This document shows positions 9,387 through 19,027 of a DNA stretch of 64,000 bases, piece after piece. Every line of letters begins with the position of its first letter. Positions within the stretch are counted from its first letter, which is position 1. A program made the position numbers and the translations under genes. Below the pieces are notes generated by a model, which did no database searches, was not told the origin of the DNA, and was given only the letters and a program-made list of their open reading frames with translations. Origin of the DNA: Selaginella moellendorffii (taxonomy: Eukaryota; Streptophyta; Lycopodiopsida; Selaginellales; Selaginellaceae); assembly GCF_000143415.4 (NCBI RefSeq), contig NW_003314283.1, positions 1,354,330 through 1,418,329 on the forward strand, in the 5' to 3' direction.

Positions 9387-10932
9387 ATGGCTTTTCCAAA
9401 GGACAAGATTGCGTTCTTGTATATCCAGAAGGAGAATGGCGAGGTGGCATTCATTTCACAGTCTGCCATATGTCCCCCAAGTTGCCACTCAGAAGAGCAG
9501 TAGTGACGAATTCATGTTTTCTTCCATGGTTGCGAGTACAGCAGAAGATCTAGAGGCAGTCAAGCAAGCCACACGCTCAGTGGCCCCAGAGGTGAACAGG
9601 TACACCATTTCCATGCTTGGAGCTGATCCATGCTCCTCGTGGGAAGCCACCATCTACGAGAGATACATTGGGAATGGATTCGAGGGCGTGGTTTTCATCC
9701 AGGAGGAGGATAGCGAGAACATGAAGTATCTGGCCTCTCTGCTGCTGGACAACAGCGTCATGACTAGGGATTGTCTTCTGGAGCCCTTCAGCTCGCACAC
9801 ACCTCAAGAGGTGGACGACATCACCTCGCAAGTTGTGGACATCATAGAGAAGAATTACATCCACTTCCCAAAGCACGACCAGTGGTTCACCAGCGGGGGC
9901 AAGCAGAGGTTCGCGGACAGGGTGAGATATCATGTCGCAAGAAATATCCCACTGGAGTTCATCTTGCCGGCATTTCCAGTCAAGTCGTGCAATCCCGACA
10001 AGACTCTGGGAAAGAGCCCTGACAAGGCCGAGGAGCTGGCCATCCATTCCATGAAGATTGTGGCTGATCTCATCAAAGCCGTGTACGCTCCAGGGGTGCA
10101 CTACAACGTTGTTTCGGATGGCCATGTCTTCTCCGATCTCGTCAGCTCGGACGATGCTGCTGTGGATTCTTATGGCGAGATGTTTTGGGAGATGGCACAC
10201 AACTTGTATCCGGGTTTGGTCAATTTCTTTCGCCTGGATGAGTTTCTGCTGGACAACCACAGTGAGGACAGCATCGCGAAGCTTATTTCTAACACCGATG
10301 TGGACCACCCCGTTGCGACCGAGCTCACCACACATGCAGAGAATGCCAGGCGAGCTCTCATGTGCTTGTTTGGCTGTGACGACTCAACAGTCACCAAGGA
10401 GATCAAGGAGGACCCGGAGACACGCAATCTTTATCGTGGCTTCTCCAGGTTCATGCTCGAGGACTTGTACGAACACAAAAGCTGCAAGAATCTCCCGTCA
10501 AAGTCGGCAAAGAAAAAGTTGTGCAGCCAAGTTGCCTTTCTCACGATCCTCCGCAACCGCGCATACTCGGCCATGGTGGAGTGGCTCTTCCCGTTGCAGC
10601 TGCGCATCTCTATCCACCCGCATCCAAATCGAGGTCCAAAGTATGGCATCAACATCATCCACTCCTCTCTTGTGGCAGCCCAGCATTCTTCTGAGGAGAA
10701 GAACTTCCACATCCCAACACCATGGCACAATACGGTGGTGGAGCTGGCGGATGGCAAGTTCATGCTGCTGCACTCCAAAGTCATCCGAGGTTCGAGTATG
10801 CATACCGGAGAAATGGCCTGTGAGCAACTCGAGTTGAGTCAACAATTGCTTCTCAACCGTGAAGGCTACAGAATGACACTGATGAGATATCCAGACGGCA
10901 GACCCAGCCACTACAGGCAAGTCAGTGTCTAG
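9387..10932 (+). pseudogene. DIT1-like: DIT1/PvcA-like copy B, 5-nt deletion near the 5' end
   Basis: Collinear with copy C (23447-24997) and exactly 5 nt shorter. The missing bases are at about 9467, where copy C reads gccaggagatatg and copy B reads gccatatg. The ATG at 9387 is therefore out of frame with the remaining ~485 codons. Everything downstream is open and keeps all the family motifs (LPAFPVKS, VSDGHVFSDLV, IHPHPNRGPKYG, TPWHN), so translation could start at an internal ATG (first in MFSSMV, near 9512), losing about 45 N-terminal residues of unknown importance. Whether the protein is made and active cannot be told from sequence. Unlike copies C and D, its C-terminal end reads LLLNREGYRMTLMRYPDG. 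Confidence 0.75.
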
Positions 10933-11038
10933 AATTGCTCGGATTATATTCTTTTTAGGTCAAATTAAATCAAATTTGAAATAAGTGAATACCATATTTT
11001 ATTTTCCACGTCTTGAATTAGAGTTCTAGATTAGTTTT

Positions 11039-11503
11039 TGTCGCTCCTCGCGACAACACACCAGCGACGTGGAGAATCACTGCTGCCTAGCCTCGTCTCT
11101 AGCCTCGTCAGCGACCTTTGCTAGAACCTCTGCCAACATCCTAACCCAGGGCTGCCCACAAGTTGGACAACTCACACAGATTGGTTGATCTTGAGCAATT
11201 CTCGCTATGATACGCTCCTCCAACAACCGTAGTCGCCGCTGCACTGCCAACCTCCGCTCCACGCACTCCAAGGCTGTTGGACGAGGCATCCTTCCAAGAC
11301 CTTCTCTTTAATTCACTCCCTTCCCTTCTACACACATGCTATGCCTCCAATTGGCCGTCCCCCCTATCGTCAACCTCTGGCACCAAGGGACGCACCCTGT
11401 TTTCAGCAGAATATTCCCTTATTCCCCCCACTATAACCAAAAAGAAGGAAAAAACCCCGACTTGGACCAAGTCTTATTTTTGAGCTAGCTCTGGCCTTCG
11501 ACA
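11039..11503 (-). repeat. 3' LTR of the Ty3 element
   Basis: 465 bp, TG...CA on both strands, direct repeat of 18557-19022. On the minus strand it is preceded by a short purine-rich GGGGTGA tract, the likely polypurine tract. Confidence 0.9.
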
Positions 11504-11515
11504 TCACCCCGGCAA

Positions 11516-14470
11516 CTATTGTGCTCTGTCCCTGGAGCACTCCTCGCCAGATGGAACTTGGTAGCACTGCAGTTGAGCTCCGTTCACTGGTGTGGGCAAA
11601 GGATTACCAGCAAAATCCTCCAGCTTGACTGAGCCATTGATATTCACAGCCTTCACGCGATAAGGCCCAATCCAGCGGATCTTAAGCTTTCCCGGACGCT
11701 TCCAGTACTTGCTCTCATACAGTAGCACGAGATCTCCTTCCTGAAAACTCTTAGCCCATAAATGACGATCATACCACTTCTTGCGTTGACGTTGGAGAAC
11801 TTCACGGGCTTGGAAAGCAAGGAGGCAAGTCTCATCCAGCTTCTCCAACTGCTCCAGCCGCTGCTGAACAGCTCCATCCCAGTCATAATTGTGAGCTACC
11901 GCTGTCCGCAAAGAAGGAACTTCCAGCTCGAGAGGAAGGATCGCCTCCTGGCCATAAACCAATTGAAATGGTGAGAACCGTGTAGTTACCTTGTAGGCAA
12001 CCCTGTAAGCCCATAACGCATCAAGAAGCTTGGTATCCCAGTCACTAGCACTTGCATTGCAAAGCTTAGTCATGGTGTCGCATAGTGTCTTATTGGTTCT
12101 CTCAACTTGGCCGTTTGCTCTTGGATGATATGGCGTCGAACGTCGATGGGAAATGCCATACTTGGCTGTGAGAGCTGCAATGACCGCATTAATAAAATGC
12201 GTACCTCGATCACTCACAAGCTCAAGTGGGCATCCGAAGCGCGTGATGATATTCTTGTAGAGGAATCCTGCTACCTTCTCTACCGTGTCCTCAGTAAAAG
12301 CCTCAGCTTCCACCCACTTGGTCACATAGTCTGTGCAGACCAAGATATAACAATTCTGGCGATGTCGCGTAGGCTTGAACGGCCCCATGAAGTCGATTCC
12401 CCACTTCTCAAAAGGTAGAGCTGGAATAATCGGATGTAACGGCATTGCATCTCGTCGAGTAGGACGCCCAACACGCTGGCATGGATCACAACTTCTCACA
12501 AATTTCGCCACATCCTGCTGGAGCGTTGGCCACCAATAACCAGTTTGGAGCACAAGCCGTATAGTCGCTGCTGCCGCATAATGCCCACCGTAGGGAGAAT
12601 CATGGCAAGAGCCAATCACCTGCTGCACCTCATGAGGAAGAATGCAGCGCCTCAGAACACCATCTCTTCCCTCCTTATAAAGCTGGCCAGCAATCAGGGT
12701 GAAAGCTCGTGACTGGAAAAGAAGCCTTTTCTGTGCCACCTTCGGCATATCATCAGGAAATCTGCCAGCAGCCAGAAACTCTGCAATACCTTGATACCAC
12801 TCCGGCACAGCTACAACCTGGTATAACAGTAGCTCCTCAGCTTCTGCTCGAGTTGAGAACATAGCTGGAATTTCTGCAGAAACCTGCCCGCCCTCCAACA
12901 AGAAAAGAGGAGCATCGGGCAGCTCATCATAAACTCCTTCCCTGGCAGGTTCTCCTGGTAATCTCGAAAGATGATCAGGCATTACATGAGATTTTCCCAG
13001 CTTCAACACGATCTCGAATTCGAATTCTTGAAGCAGAAGCAACCAGCGAGTGATTCGGCCGTGTCGACAGGGCTTATTGATAAGATAGCGCAGCGCCTGG
13101 TGATCCAGATAGAAGAGGAATGGCTTTCCCAGCAGATAGTGGCGATATTTGGAAATAGCGAACACCATTCCCAAGCCCTCACGTTCAGTGGCTGTATAAT
13201 TCTTCTCAGCCAGAGATAACTGCCTGCTCGAATAAAAGATGGGATGATCCCAACCATTAACTGGCTGGCATAAAACAGCACCAATAGCAAAAGCTGAGGT
13301 GTCGACATGCACATGGAATTTCAAATTCCAGTCTGGTGGCTTAAGAATTGGAGCGGTCGTCAAGGCTCGCTTCAACTGTACAAAGGAAGCTTGGCACTCA
13401 GGGGTCCACGCAAAAGGAACGTTCTTTTTCAAGAGGCCCGTCAAAGGAAAAGCTACATCGGCATAATGCCGGATAAAGCGTCGGTGATAACCAACATGGC
13501 CGAGAAAAGCTTGTAGCTCCCTCACGGTCTGTGGTGCCTCAAGCTCTTCCACTACGTTCACTTTTGCAGGATCCACCTCCAAGCCTCGAGCCGAGACGAC
13601 CCCGCCAAGCAACACGCCGTGCGTTACTCCGAATTGGCACTTCCCAGGATTAAGAGAAATACCAAACTTCCGGCATTGCTGGAACACTGCACGGAGTTGC
13701 TCCAGATGTTTTCCACAGCTTCCAAAAGCTGAGAAGTCATCCAAGAAGACTTCCACACTCTCATGAAGAAGAGATCTGAATGCTGAAGTCACCACACGTT
13801 GGAAAGTAGCCGGTGCGTTCGTCAAACCGAATGGCATAACACGAAAAATATAGCAGCCCCACTCTGTAACGAATGCTGTCTTTGCTCGATCCTCAGGAGC
13901 CACCTGGATCTGGTTATATCCACTATAACCATCCATAAAGCTGTACAACTCCTTCCCTGCGACCCCATCTAGCACCACATCTGTGAAGGGAAGAGGAAAT
14001 CCATCCCGCCTCGTTGCAGCATTAAGGCGGCGATAATCCACGCACACTCTAAGTTTTCCATTCTTCTTCCGGACCACTACAATTGGCAAGAGCCAATCTG
14101 TAGCCTCCACTTCTTCAATAAATCCTGCATCCAACAGCTTCTGAAGCTCTTCACGCACAGCCTTAGCATAGCTTGGATTCATCTTATAAGCTCTTTGCCG
14201 CTGTGGCACTGCATCTGGAAGCAAGGGAATCTTGTGTTGCACCAGCTCCGGATCTACTCCAGCAAGTTCAGCATAGCTCCATGCGAACACATCTCGAAAC
14301 TCCAAAAATAGTTGACAATAAGCTTCCACCTCCTCCTTGGTGAGTTGGTGTCCCACCAGTAACTCACGTCGCTCGTCACCAACCTGCTCCATAAACACAG
14401 CCTGTGTCTGGGGTGCCCTTCCAAAATAATCTGAATCGACTTGAGAACGCCTTGAGTGGAAGATCAGCAA
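11516..14470 (-). CDS. Ty3 Pol: reverse transcriptase, RNase H, integrase
   Basis: About 984 codons open. RT motifs: LRVCVDYRRLN, ELYSFMDGYSGYNQ, FGLTNAPATFQ and the catalytic FLDDF. RNase H: HVHVDTSAFAIGAVL and TEREGL. Integrase: an N-terminal zinc site (HDSPYGGH... CDPC), the D,D,E core (WGIDFMGPF, VSDRGTHF, HPRANGQVERTN) and a GPY/F module (RWIGPYRV). No chromodomain is visible after it. The frame is open upstream only to a TTG at 14470 and overlaps the protease frame by 95 nt in a different frame. The natural product is therefore a Gag-Pol made through a frameshift, or this copy has an indel near 14450. Confidence 0.9.
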   Translation of the reverse strand: MLIFHSRRSQVDSDYFGRAPQTQAVFMEQVGDERRELLVGHQLTKEEVEAYCQLFLEFRDVFAWSYAELAGVDPELVQHKIPLLPDAVPQRQRAYKMNPSYAKAVREELQKLLDAGFIEEVEATDWLLPIVVVRKKNGKLRVCVDYRRLNAATRRDGFPLPFTDVVLDGVAGKELYSFMDGYSGYNQIQVAPEDRAKTAFVTEWGCYIFRVMPFGLTNAPATFQRVVTSAFRSLLHESVEVFLDDFSAFGSCGKHLEQLRAVFQQCRKFGISLNPGKCQFGVTHGVLLGGVVSARGLEVDPAKVNVVEELEAPQTVRELQAFLGHVGYHRRFIRHYADVAFPLTGLLKKNVPFAWTPECQASFVQLKRALTTAPILKPPDWNLKFHVHVDTSAFAIGAVLCQPVNGWDHPIFYSSRQLSLAEKNYTATEREGLGMVFAISKYRHYLLGKPFLFYLDHQALRYLINKPCRHGRITRWLLLLQEFEFEIVLKLGKSHVMPDHLSRLPGEPAREGVYDELPDAPLFLLEGGQVSAEIPAMFSTRAEAEELLLYQVVAVPEWYQGIAEFLAAGRFPDDMPKVAQKRLLFQSRAFTLIAGQLYKEGRDGVLRRCILPHEVQQVIGSCHDSPYGGHYAAAATIRLVLQTGYWWPTLQQDVAKFVRSCDPCQRVGRPTRRDAMPLHPIIPALPFEKWGIDFMGPFKPTRHRQNCYILVCTDYVTKWVEAEAFTEDTVEKVAGFLYKNIITRFGCPLELVSDRGTHFINAVIAALTAKYGISHRRSTPYHPRANGQVERTNKTLCDTMTKLCNASASDWDTKLLDALWAYRVAYKVTTRFSPFQLVYGQEAILPLELEVPSLRTAVAHNYDWDGAVQQRLEQLEKLDETCLLAFQAREVLQRQRKKWYDRHLWAKSFQEGDLVLLYESKYWKRPGKLKIRWIGPYRVKAVNINGSVKLEDFAGNPLPTPVNGAQLQCYQVPSGEECSRDRAQ

Positions 14471-16715
14471 CCTGCTCCTTAAAAAAATAGCTGGGATAAT
14501 TTCCTGCTTCCAAATCAGCTGTTGGCACCACGTCCACGGAAAGTTGATGACCAGCTAGATCTTGAGGTCCATTCCCGATCTCAATTAGCTGAGTTGGTGA
14601 TGACTTGAGCATACTACGATCCTTGCATGTTGTCACTTCCTTGCTTTTTAACCTTGAAGCCTTCTCGACTTTCAGCATGTAAGAAAAGTGATAATCAAAT
14701 GCACTGATATCAGACAAGATGATTGTCCGATATCGATGATTATCATCTTCCACCACCAGAGTACCAGTCACATAGTCGTGACTAGCCTGTACCTGGAAAA
14801 GCCAAGCTGCTCCCAAAGTAACTGGTACGCTGGTCACAGTGCCCTCGATCACATAAAAAGGCACCTCGTGAAAGTCTCCCTCACCAATCACCATGTTGGA
14901 ACTCACGAGACCCAGCACTGGAAAAACTCCACCATCGGCACAAACGGCAATGTAATGCTCAGGAAGAGCTGTAATCGCCAAGCTTGCTTGAGCTGCTCCA
15001 TCTTTTGTCAAAAAGTTGCCAAGTGCTCCTGGATCCACCATTGCTGTGAGTTCCACATTCTCCAAAGATGCTGTGAGATGCATCGCTTTGGTTCCTCCCA
15101 TCCAAACCTCAGAACTGTCCACTGTCTGGAACGCCACTGCCATTGGCATAGCTTGATTTTCAGCTCTTGATTCCAACACCGTGATAAAAACTTGCTCTCT
15201 GGGCTCGTCCCCTTCTTCCATGCCGATCTGCACTCTGTCACTGCCATGTGGATTTGGAATCCACAAGTGAAGCGGATCATTCCACTGATGAGACACTCTT
15301 GCTGCCTTTAAGAAATCTTGTCCTAGCAGGATATAGTTGTCCATTTTCCAAGGTGCCACCAGAAAATCCAAGTCGACTGGAAATTCTGGTATCTTGATTG
15401 TCAAACCTGGAACTCTATATACTATCCGCTTCAACTCCCCTGCTCGCATAGCCCAACATGGCTGCTCCACTGGAATAGCTTCGAACTGGCAAGTGGCAAC
15501 TAGTTCCTCGCTCAAAAAATTGTTCCACACATCAGGATTCAAAATGCCGTCCATCCACTTCTCGTGTAGCACCGTAGCGATGTAGCGAGGAAAAGGGCTC
15601 CGTCCTCGCCACTGTCTGGCACCAGTCTCTTCTTCCACCACCTGTACGCTGCCGAAAGGCAACTCTCCATCCTTTCCCCACAGCCAGCTCTCAAGCTCCT
15701 CAGTGTTGCATGCCGAAAGAGGCTTACCCCAGGAATTCTTGGTGATAGCAGCCACATCCACCATTTCTAGCTCCTCACAACTGGCTGTGCTGCTGCTATC
15801 CTCCTCATCGTCCTCACTGCTTGTCTGGCTACTAGAATTGGATGTATCAGAGCTGTCTTCATCCTCCTGTTCTGCCCCAAGTACTCGCCGTGCCCTATGG
15901 CGAAAATGAACTTGGACTTTAACACGATTATTGCCATCGCCAATGGCAAGAATTCCTGTACGCCAATTATGCACAGCTGCCGCCTGGAGAAGCCAAGGAC
16001 GTCCGAGCAGCAGTGGATAGCCCAACATGCCCTCCTTCATCCTCAAAACCACGAAATCGATGTGGAAAACTAGACCAGCAATCTGAGTGCGAACACTGGT
16101 CACGATTCCTCTTGGCTGGACACGTCTCTGGTCGGCCATTTTAACCATAAATGGCACTGGAACTGGTTCTGGAAGATTGAACTTTCGCCAGGTCTCCTCA
16201 GGCAAAATATTCACCCCACTTCCACCATCGATCACAGCACGACGGATCAGCTCGCCTTGCGTCTCCACATCTATACAAGGGGAACTGAGATCTGTGATAA
16301 GGGGCCAAGCTGAATTAACCAGTACTTCTCGATGTCCCTTCATGGCCACGGCCAACACCTTCCTCATGCCTGGAGCCAATTGCAAAAGCTGGGCGAATGT
16401 GATGTTCGGGCGTTGACTATCCAAGTCTTGAAGAATATTGTACGACTGCGTTTCCAGATTCAGCACTCGTTTCCACTTTTTACGTAGCGCCTTGGCAACT
16501 CCCTGGCCCTTGTCAAGAGCCCTAGCTGGGGTAGTTATTTCAGAATCAGGGACTGGTTTATCTTGGTCATTTGTAGCCGGTGGATCTGATTTGGGCTGCT
16601 TGCTCTCTCTTTTCTCCTTGCGGTTCTTTCTTGCAATTTTCTCTGGGTCATCCTTTTCCTCAGCATCCTCAATTACAGAGTTCTCCATCTGTTGACGCCT
16701 CCATGCCCGTGTCAT
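14376..16715 (-). CDS. Ty3 protease region with two retropepsin-like modules
   Basis: 779 codons from ATG 16715, in the same frame as gag and separated from it by one TAG (16740-16742). A charged linker precedes a first aspartic-protease-like segment (AVIDGGSGVNILPEETW, then LLGRPWL). An acidic Ser/Asp/Glu tract follows. A second segment (TAMVDPGALGNFLTKDG) resembles the classic DSGA-x-x-NFI retropepsin site with Ser replaced by Pro. Two such modules in one element are unusual. Which one is active cannot be told; the second has a changed catalytic triplet. Confidence 0.75.
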   Translation of the reverse strand: MTRAWRRQQMENSVIEDAEEKDDPEKIARKNRKEKRESKQPKSDPPATNDQDKPVPDSEITTPARALDKGQGVAKALRKKWKRVLNLETQSYNILQDLDSQRPNITFAQLLQLAPGMRKVLAVAMKGHREVLVNSAWPLITDLSSPCIDVETQGELIRRAVIDGGSGVNILPEETWRKFNLPEPVPVPFMVKMADQRRVQPRGIVTSVRTQIAGLVFHIDFVVLRMKEGMLGYPLLLGRPWLLQAAAVHNWRTGILAIGDGNNRVKVQVHFRHRARRVLGAEQEDEDSSDTSNSSSQTSSEDDEEDSSSTASCEELEMVDVAAITKNSWGKPLSACNTEELESWLWGKDGELPFGSVQVVEEETGARQWRGRSPFPRYIATVLHEKWMDGILNPDVWNNFLSEELVATCQFEAIPVEQPCWAMRAGELKRIVYRVPGLTIKIPEFPVDLDFLVAPWKMDNYILLGQDFLKAARVSHQWNDPLHLWIPNPHGSDRVQIGMEEGDEPREQVFITVLESRAENQAMPMAVAFQTVDSSEVWMGGTKAMHLTASLENVELTAMVDPGALGNFLTKDGAAQASLAITALPEHYIAVCADGGVFPVLGLVSSNMVIGEGDFHEVPFYVIEGTVTSVPVTLGAAWLFQVQASHDYVTGTLVVEDDNHRYRTIILSDISAFDYHFSYMLKVEKASRLKSKEVTTCKDRSMLKSSPTQLIEIGNGPQDLAGHQLSVDVVPTADLEAGNYPSYFFKEQVADLPLKAFSSRFRLFWKGTPDTGCVYGAGW

Positions 16716-16739
16716 AACTCCAGATTCTGGTGCAGCTTG

Positions 16740-18443
16740 CTAGACAAAAATTGCATTGCTTTCTACAACCCCCTTTCCCTTGCTTGGCTTGAGCTTATGC
16801 GGGCAATTGTCCTGCTCGTGCAAACCCTGTGTCTGACAAATTCCACATATGGGCTGGTACCCAATCTGCTTCCTGGGATGTGGACAGTTTGGTGAAATGT
16901 GGCCCATCTCATCGCAATTCCAGCATTGAACAGGTCCTCTACGGGGAGCTCCTCGTCCACGGCCGCCTGGAATTGGTGCTGTTGCATATACTGGAATCAT
17001 ATCTGGCGTATACCCCTGAATCACTGGCTCATAGCTCATGGTCTGGACTGGAGGAGAAAATGGGCGTTGAAAGAAGGTCGGTGCTCGAGCCGAAGATGGT
17101 GGTGATGATGGCGCAGTCTGGATGTAACTTGCAGGGATTGCTGGATTTCCTGGCTTGTAAAAACAATCCTCTGAGCGATGATTAGTTCGCCGGCAATACT
17201 AACACTTCTCTCGATTCACCACTGGCTGTGGACACTCATTTGGGTAGTGTCCATAATTGTTGCATCACACACACCAGATGTTTTCTCACTGCCGCACGGG
17301 CTGTGGCCTGCTCTGTACCCCTCTGACCCAGTTCAATTGCAAGTCACTCATCTTTTTTGTCATGGCTTCCACCATGTCTTCCTTTATTTTCTTCATCTCT
17401 GCTTGGATGTCCACTGTAGTTGCCGTTGGATTTGGAACTGCACTTGTTGAAGCTTGCCATTGTTGCTGTTGTTGGCGGCTATAGTCCATCATCCCAAGAC
17501 CTGTTCCAAAGACTCCAAAAGGCTGCTGTCCAGTAGGTATTTGTTGTTGCGGTGTGCTTCCGAGTCCTCCCATCATGGGATTCATCATTCCATCGCCGAA
17601 AGCTCCCAGTCCAAGATTACTGAAGTGGTGTCTCATCTTGAGTTGCGCTTGCTCCCAGGTTCCCGCCAGACGAATTGCATCGGCCAAAGTTTGTGGATTA
17701 TGGCACGAGACATGAAAGCTAACCGCATGAGGCAAGCCATTTGTGTAATACTGTGCTTGCTCTTCTTCGGTCGGTTGTGGCTGCTTCTTGAGGATCAATC
17801 CCTTGAACCTTAATGTATAGCTTTGTAAACTCTCGCCAGGCAAGAGTTGAAAATGACTCAGATCACTCATGAGTCGCTGTGAAAAGCCTACTGGCCGAAA
17901 GGTAGCCAAAAAGGATGCTCTCAATGCTGCCCAATCTGTCGCTGCTGGAACTTGAGCCATCCATTCTGCAGCTACGCCCTGTAATATGGCTGGAAAAAGT
18001 TTCCTGCGATCTGCTGCATCTGCCTCATCATTTGCTGTAGACGTATTCTCAAACGCCGTCACATGGGCATCTGGATCTCCCATACCATTAAAGATGGTAT
18101 ACTTCATTTTTGTCGTTGCCATATTGCCTGCTTGTTGCTGTCGAGGTTGTTGTACTTGTTGGATTGGTGGTTGCTGTTGCTGCTCTATTGGCTGTTGTCG
18201 TGGCGGTGACGACTGGAACTCCTGCCACTCGTCTTCTTGTTCCTGATTGTTCTCCTGCTCGCTAACAGGACTGCTTGGCCGAGGATTTGCACTCCTCGCT
18301 CTTGGACTCTCAGGCTCATGAACCAGTGGCAGATTTCTCGCAAGAATTCTTGCCTCTCTCTCACGTCTCTGCTTTGTTCGTCTTTCCTCTCGCTCTTGTG
18401 CTTCTACAAGTCTTGCCAAATACTCTTGTCTTCTTTGGCTCAT
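16740..18443 (-). pseudogene. Ty3 Gag with zinc knuckles, interrupted by three stops
   Basis: The ATG at 18443 opens a 385-codon ORF: a coiled, charged N-terminus, Gln-rich stretches, and a capsid-like segment (FNGMGDPDAHVTAFE, LQSYTLRFKGL). Reading on in the same frame past TGA at 17286-17288, TGA at 17265-17267 and a TAG near 17200 reveals zinc-knuckle patterns (C-x2-C-x4-H-x4-C) that the second and third stops interrupt. An intact knuckle CWNCDEMGHISPNC and a further CGICQTQGLHEQDNC follow before the TAG at 16740. All the stops are one C-to-T change away from CGA or CAG. Confidence 0.8.
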
Positions 18444-18556
18444 ACACCAAGAAGGAACGGCCTCGATTTGGTAAGGGCAGCCCGGCTTCTCCTGGCGCTC
18501 ACCCTTCTACCACAATCTCCACGCTCGCTTCGCTTCCCGGGCAGTGCACCAAAAGA

Positions 18557-19022
18557 TGTCGCTCCTCGCAACAACACACCAGCGACGTGGAGAATCACTG
18601 CTGCCTAGCCTCGTCTCTAGCCTCGTCAGCGACCTCTGCTAGAACCTCTGCCAACATCCTAACCCAGGGCTGCCCACAAGTCGGACAACTCACACAGATT
18701 GGTTGATCTTGAGCAATTCTCGCTATGATACGCTCCTCGAACAACCGTAGTCGCCGCTGCACTGCCAACCTCCGCTCCACGCGCTCCAAGGCTGTTGGAC
18801 GAGGCATCCTTCCAAGACCTTCTCTTTAATTCACTCCCTTCCCTTCTACACACATGCTATGCCTCCAATTGGCCGTCCCCCCTATCGTCAACCTCTGGCA
18901 CCAAGGGACGCACCCTGTTTTCAGCAGAATATTCCCTTATTCCCCCCACTATAACCAAAAAAGAAGGAAAAAACCCCGACTTGGACCAAGTCTTATTCTT
19001 GAGCTGGCTCTGGCCCTCGACA
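18557..19022 (-). repeat. 5' LTR of the Ty3 element
   Basis: 466 bp. On the minus strand the LTR is followed by tcttTTGGTGCACTGCCCG, containing TGGTGCACTGCCCG, which has the form of a tRNA 3'-end primer-binding site. I do not identify the tRNA. Confidence 0.9.
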
Positions 19023-19027
19023 GTTTT

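Larger units (their letters stand above)
11039..19022 (-). mobile_element. Ty3-type LTR retrotransposon, full-length, with target-site duplication
   Basis: Two direct LTRs (11039-11503 and 18557-19022) flank gag, two protease-like modules, reverse transcriptase, RNase H and integrase, in Ty3 order on the minus strand. LTR ends are TG...CA. The 5 bases outside each end are identical (GTTTT at 11034-11038 and 19023-19027). The LTRs differ by about eight substitutions and one 1-bp indel (about 98% identity), so the insertion is fairly young. It carries in-frame stops in gag and a frame change before RT, so this copy is probably not autonomous. The equivalent site in B2 is empty. Confidence 0.93.

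Noticed and set aside
9409-9470. Copy B N-terminus MRSCISRRRM...
   Set aside because: It begins at a TTG and is an out-of-frame reading of the normal N-terminus ahead of the 5-nt deletion.
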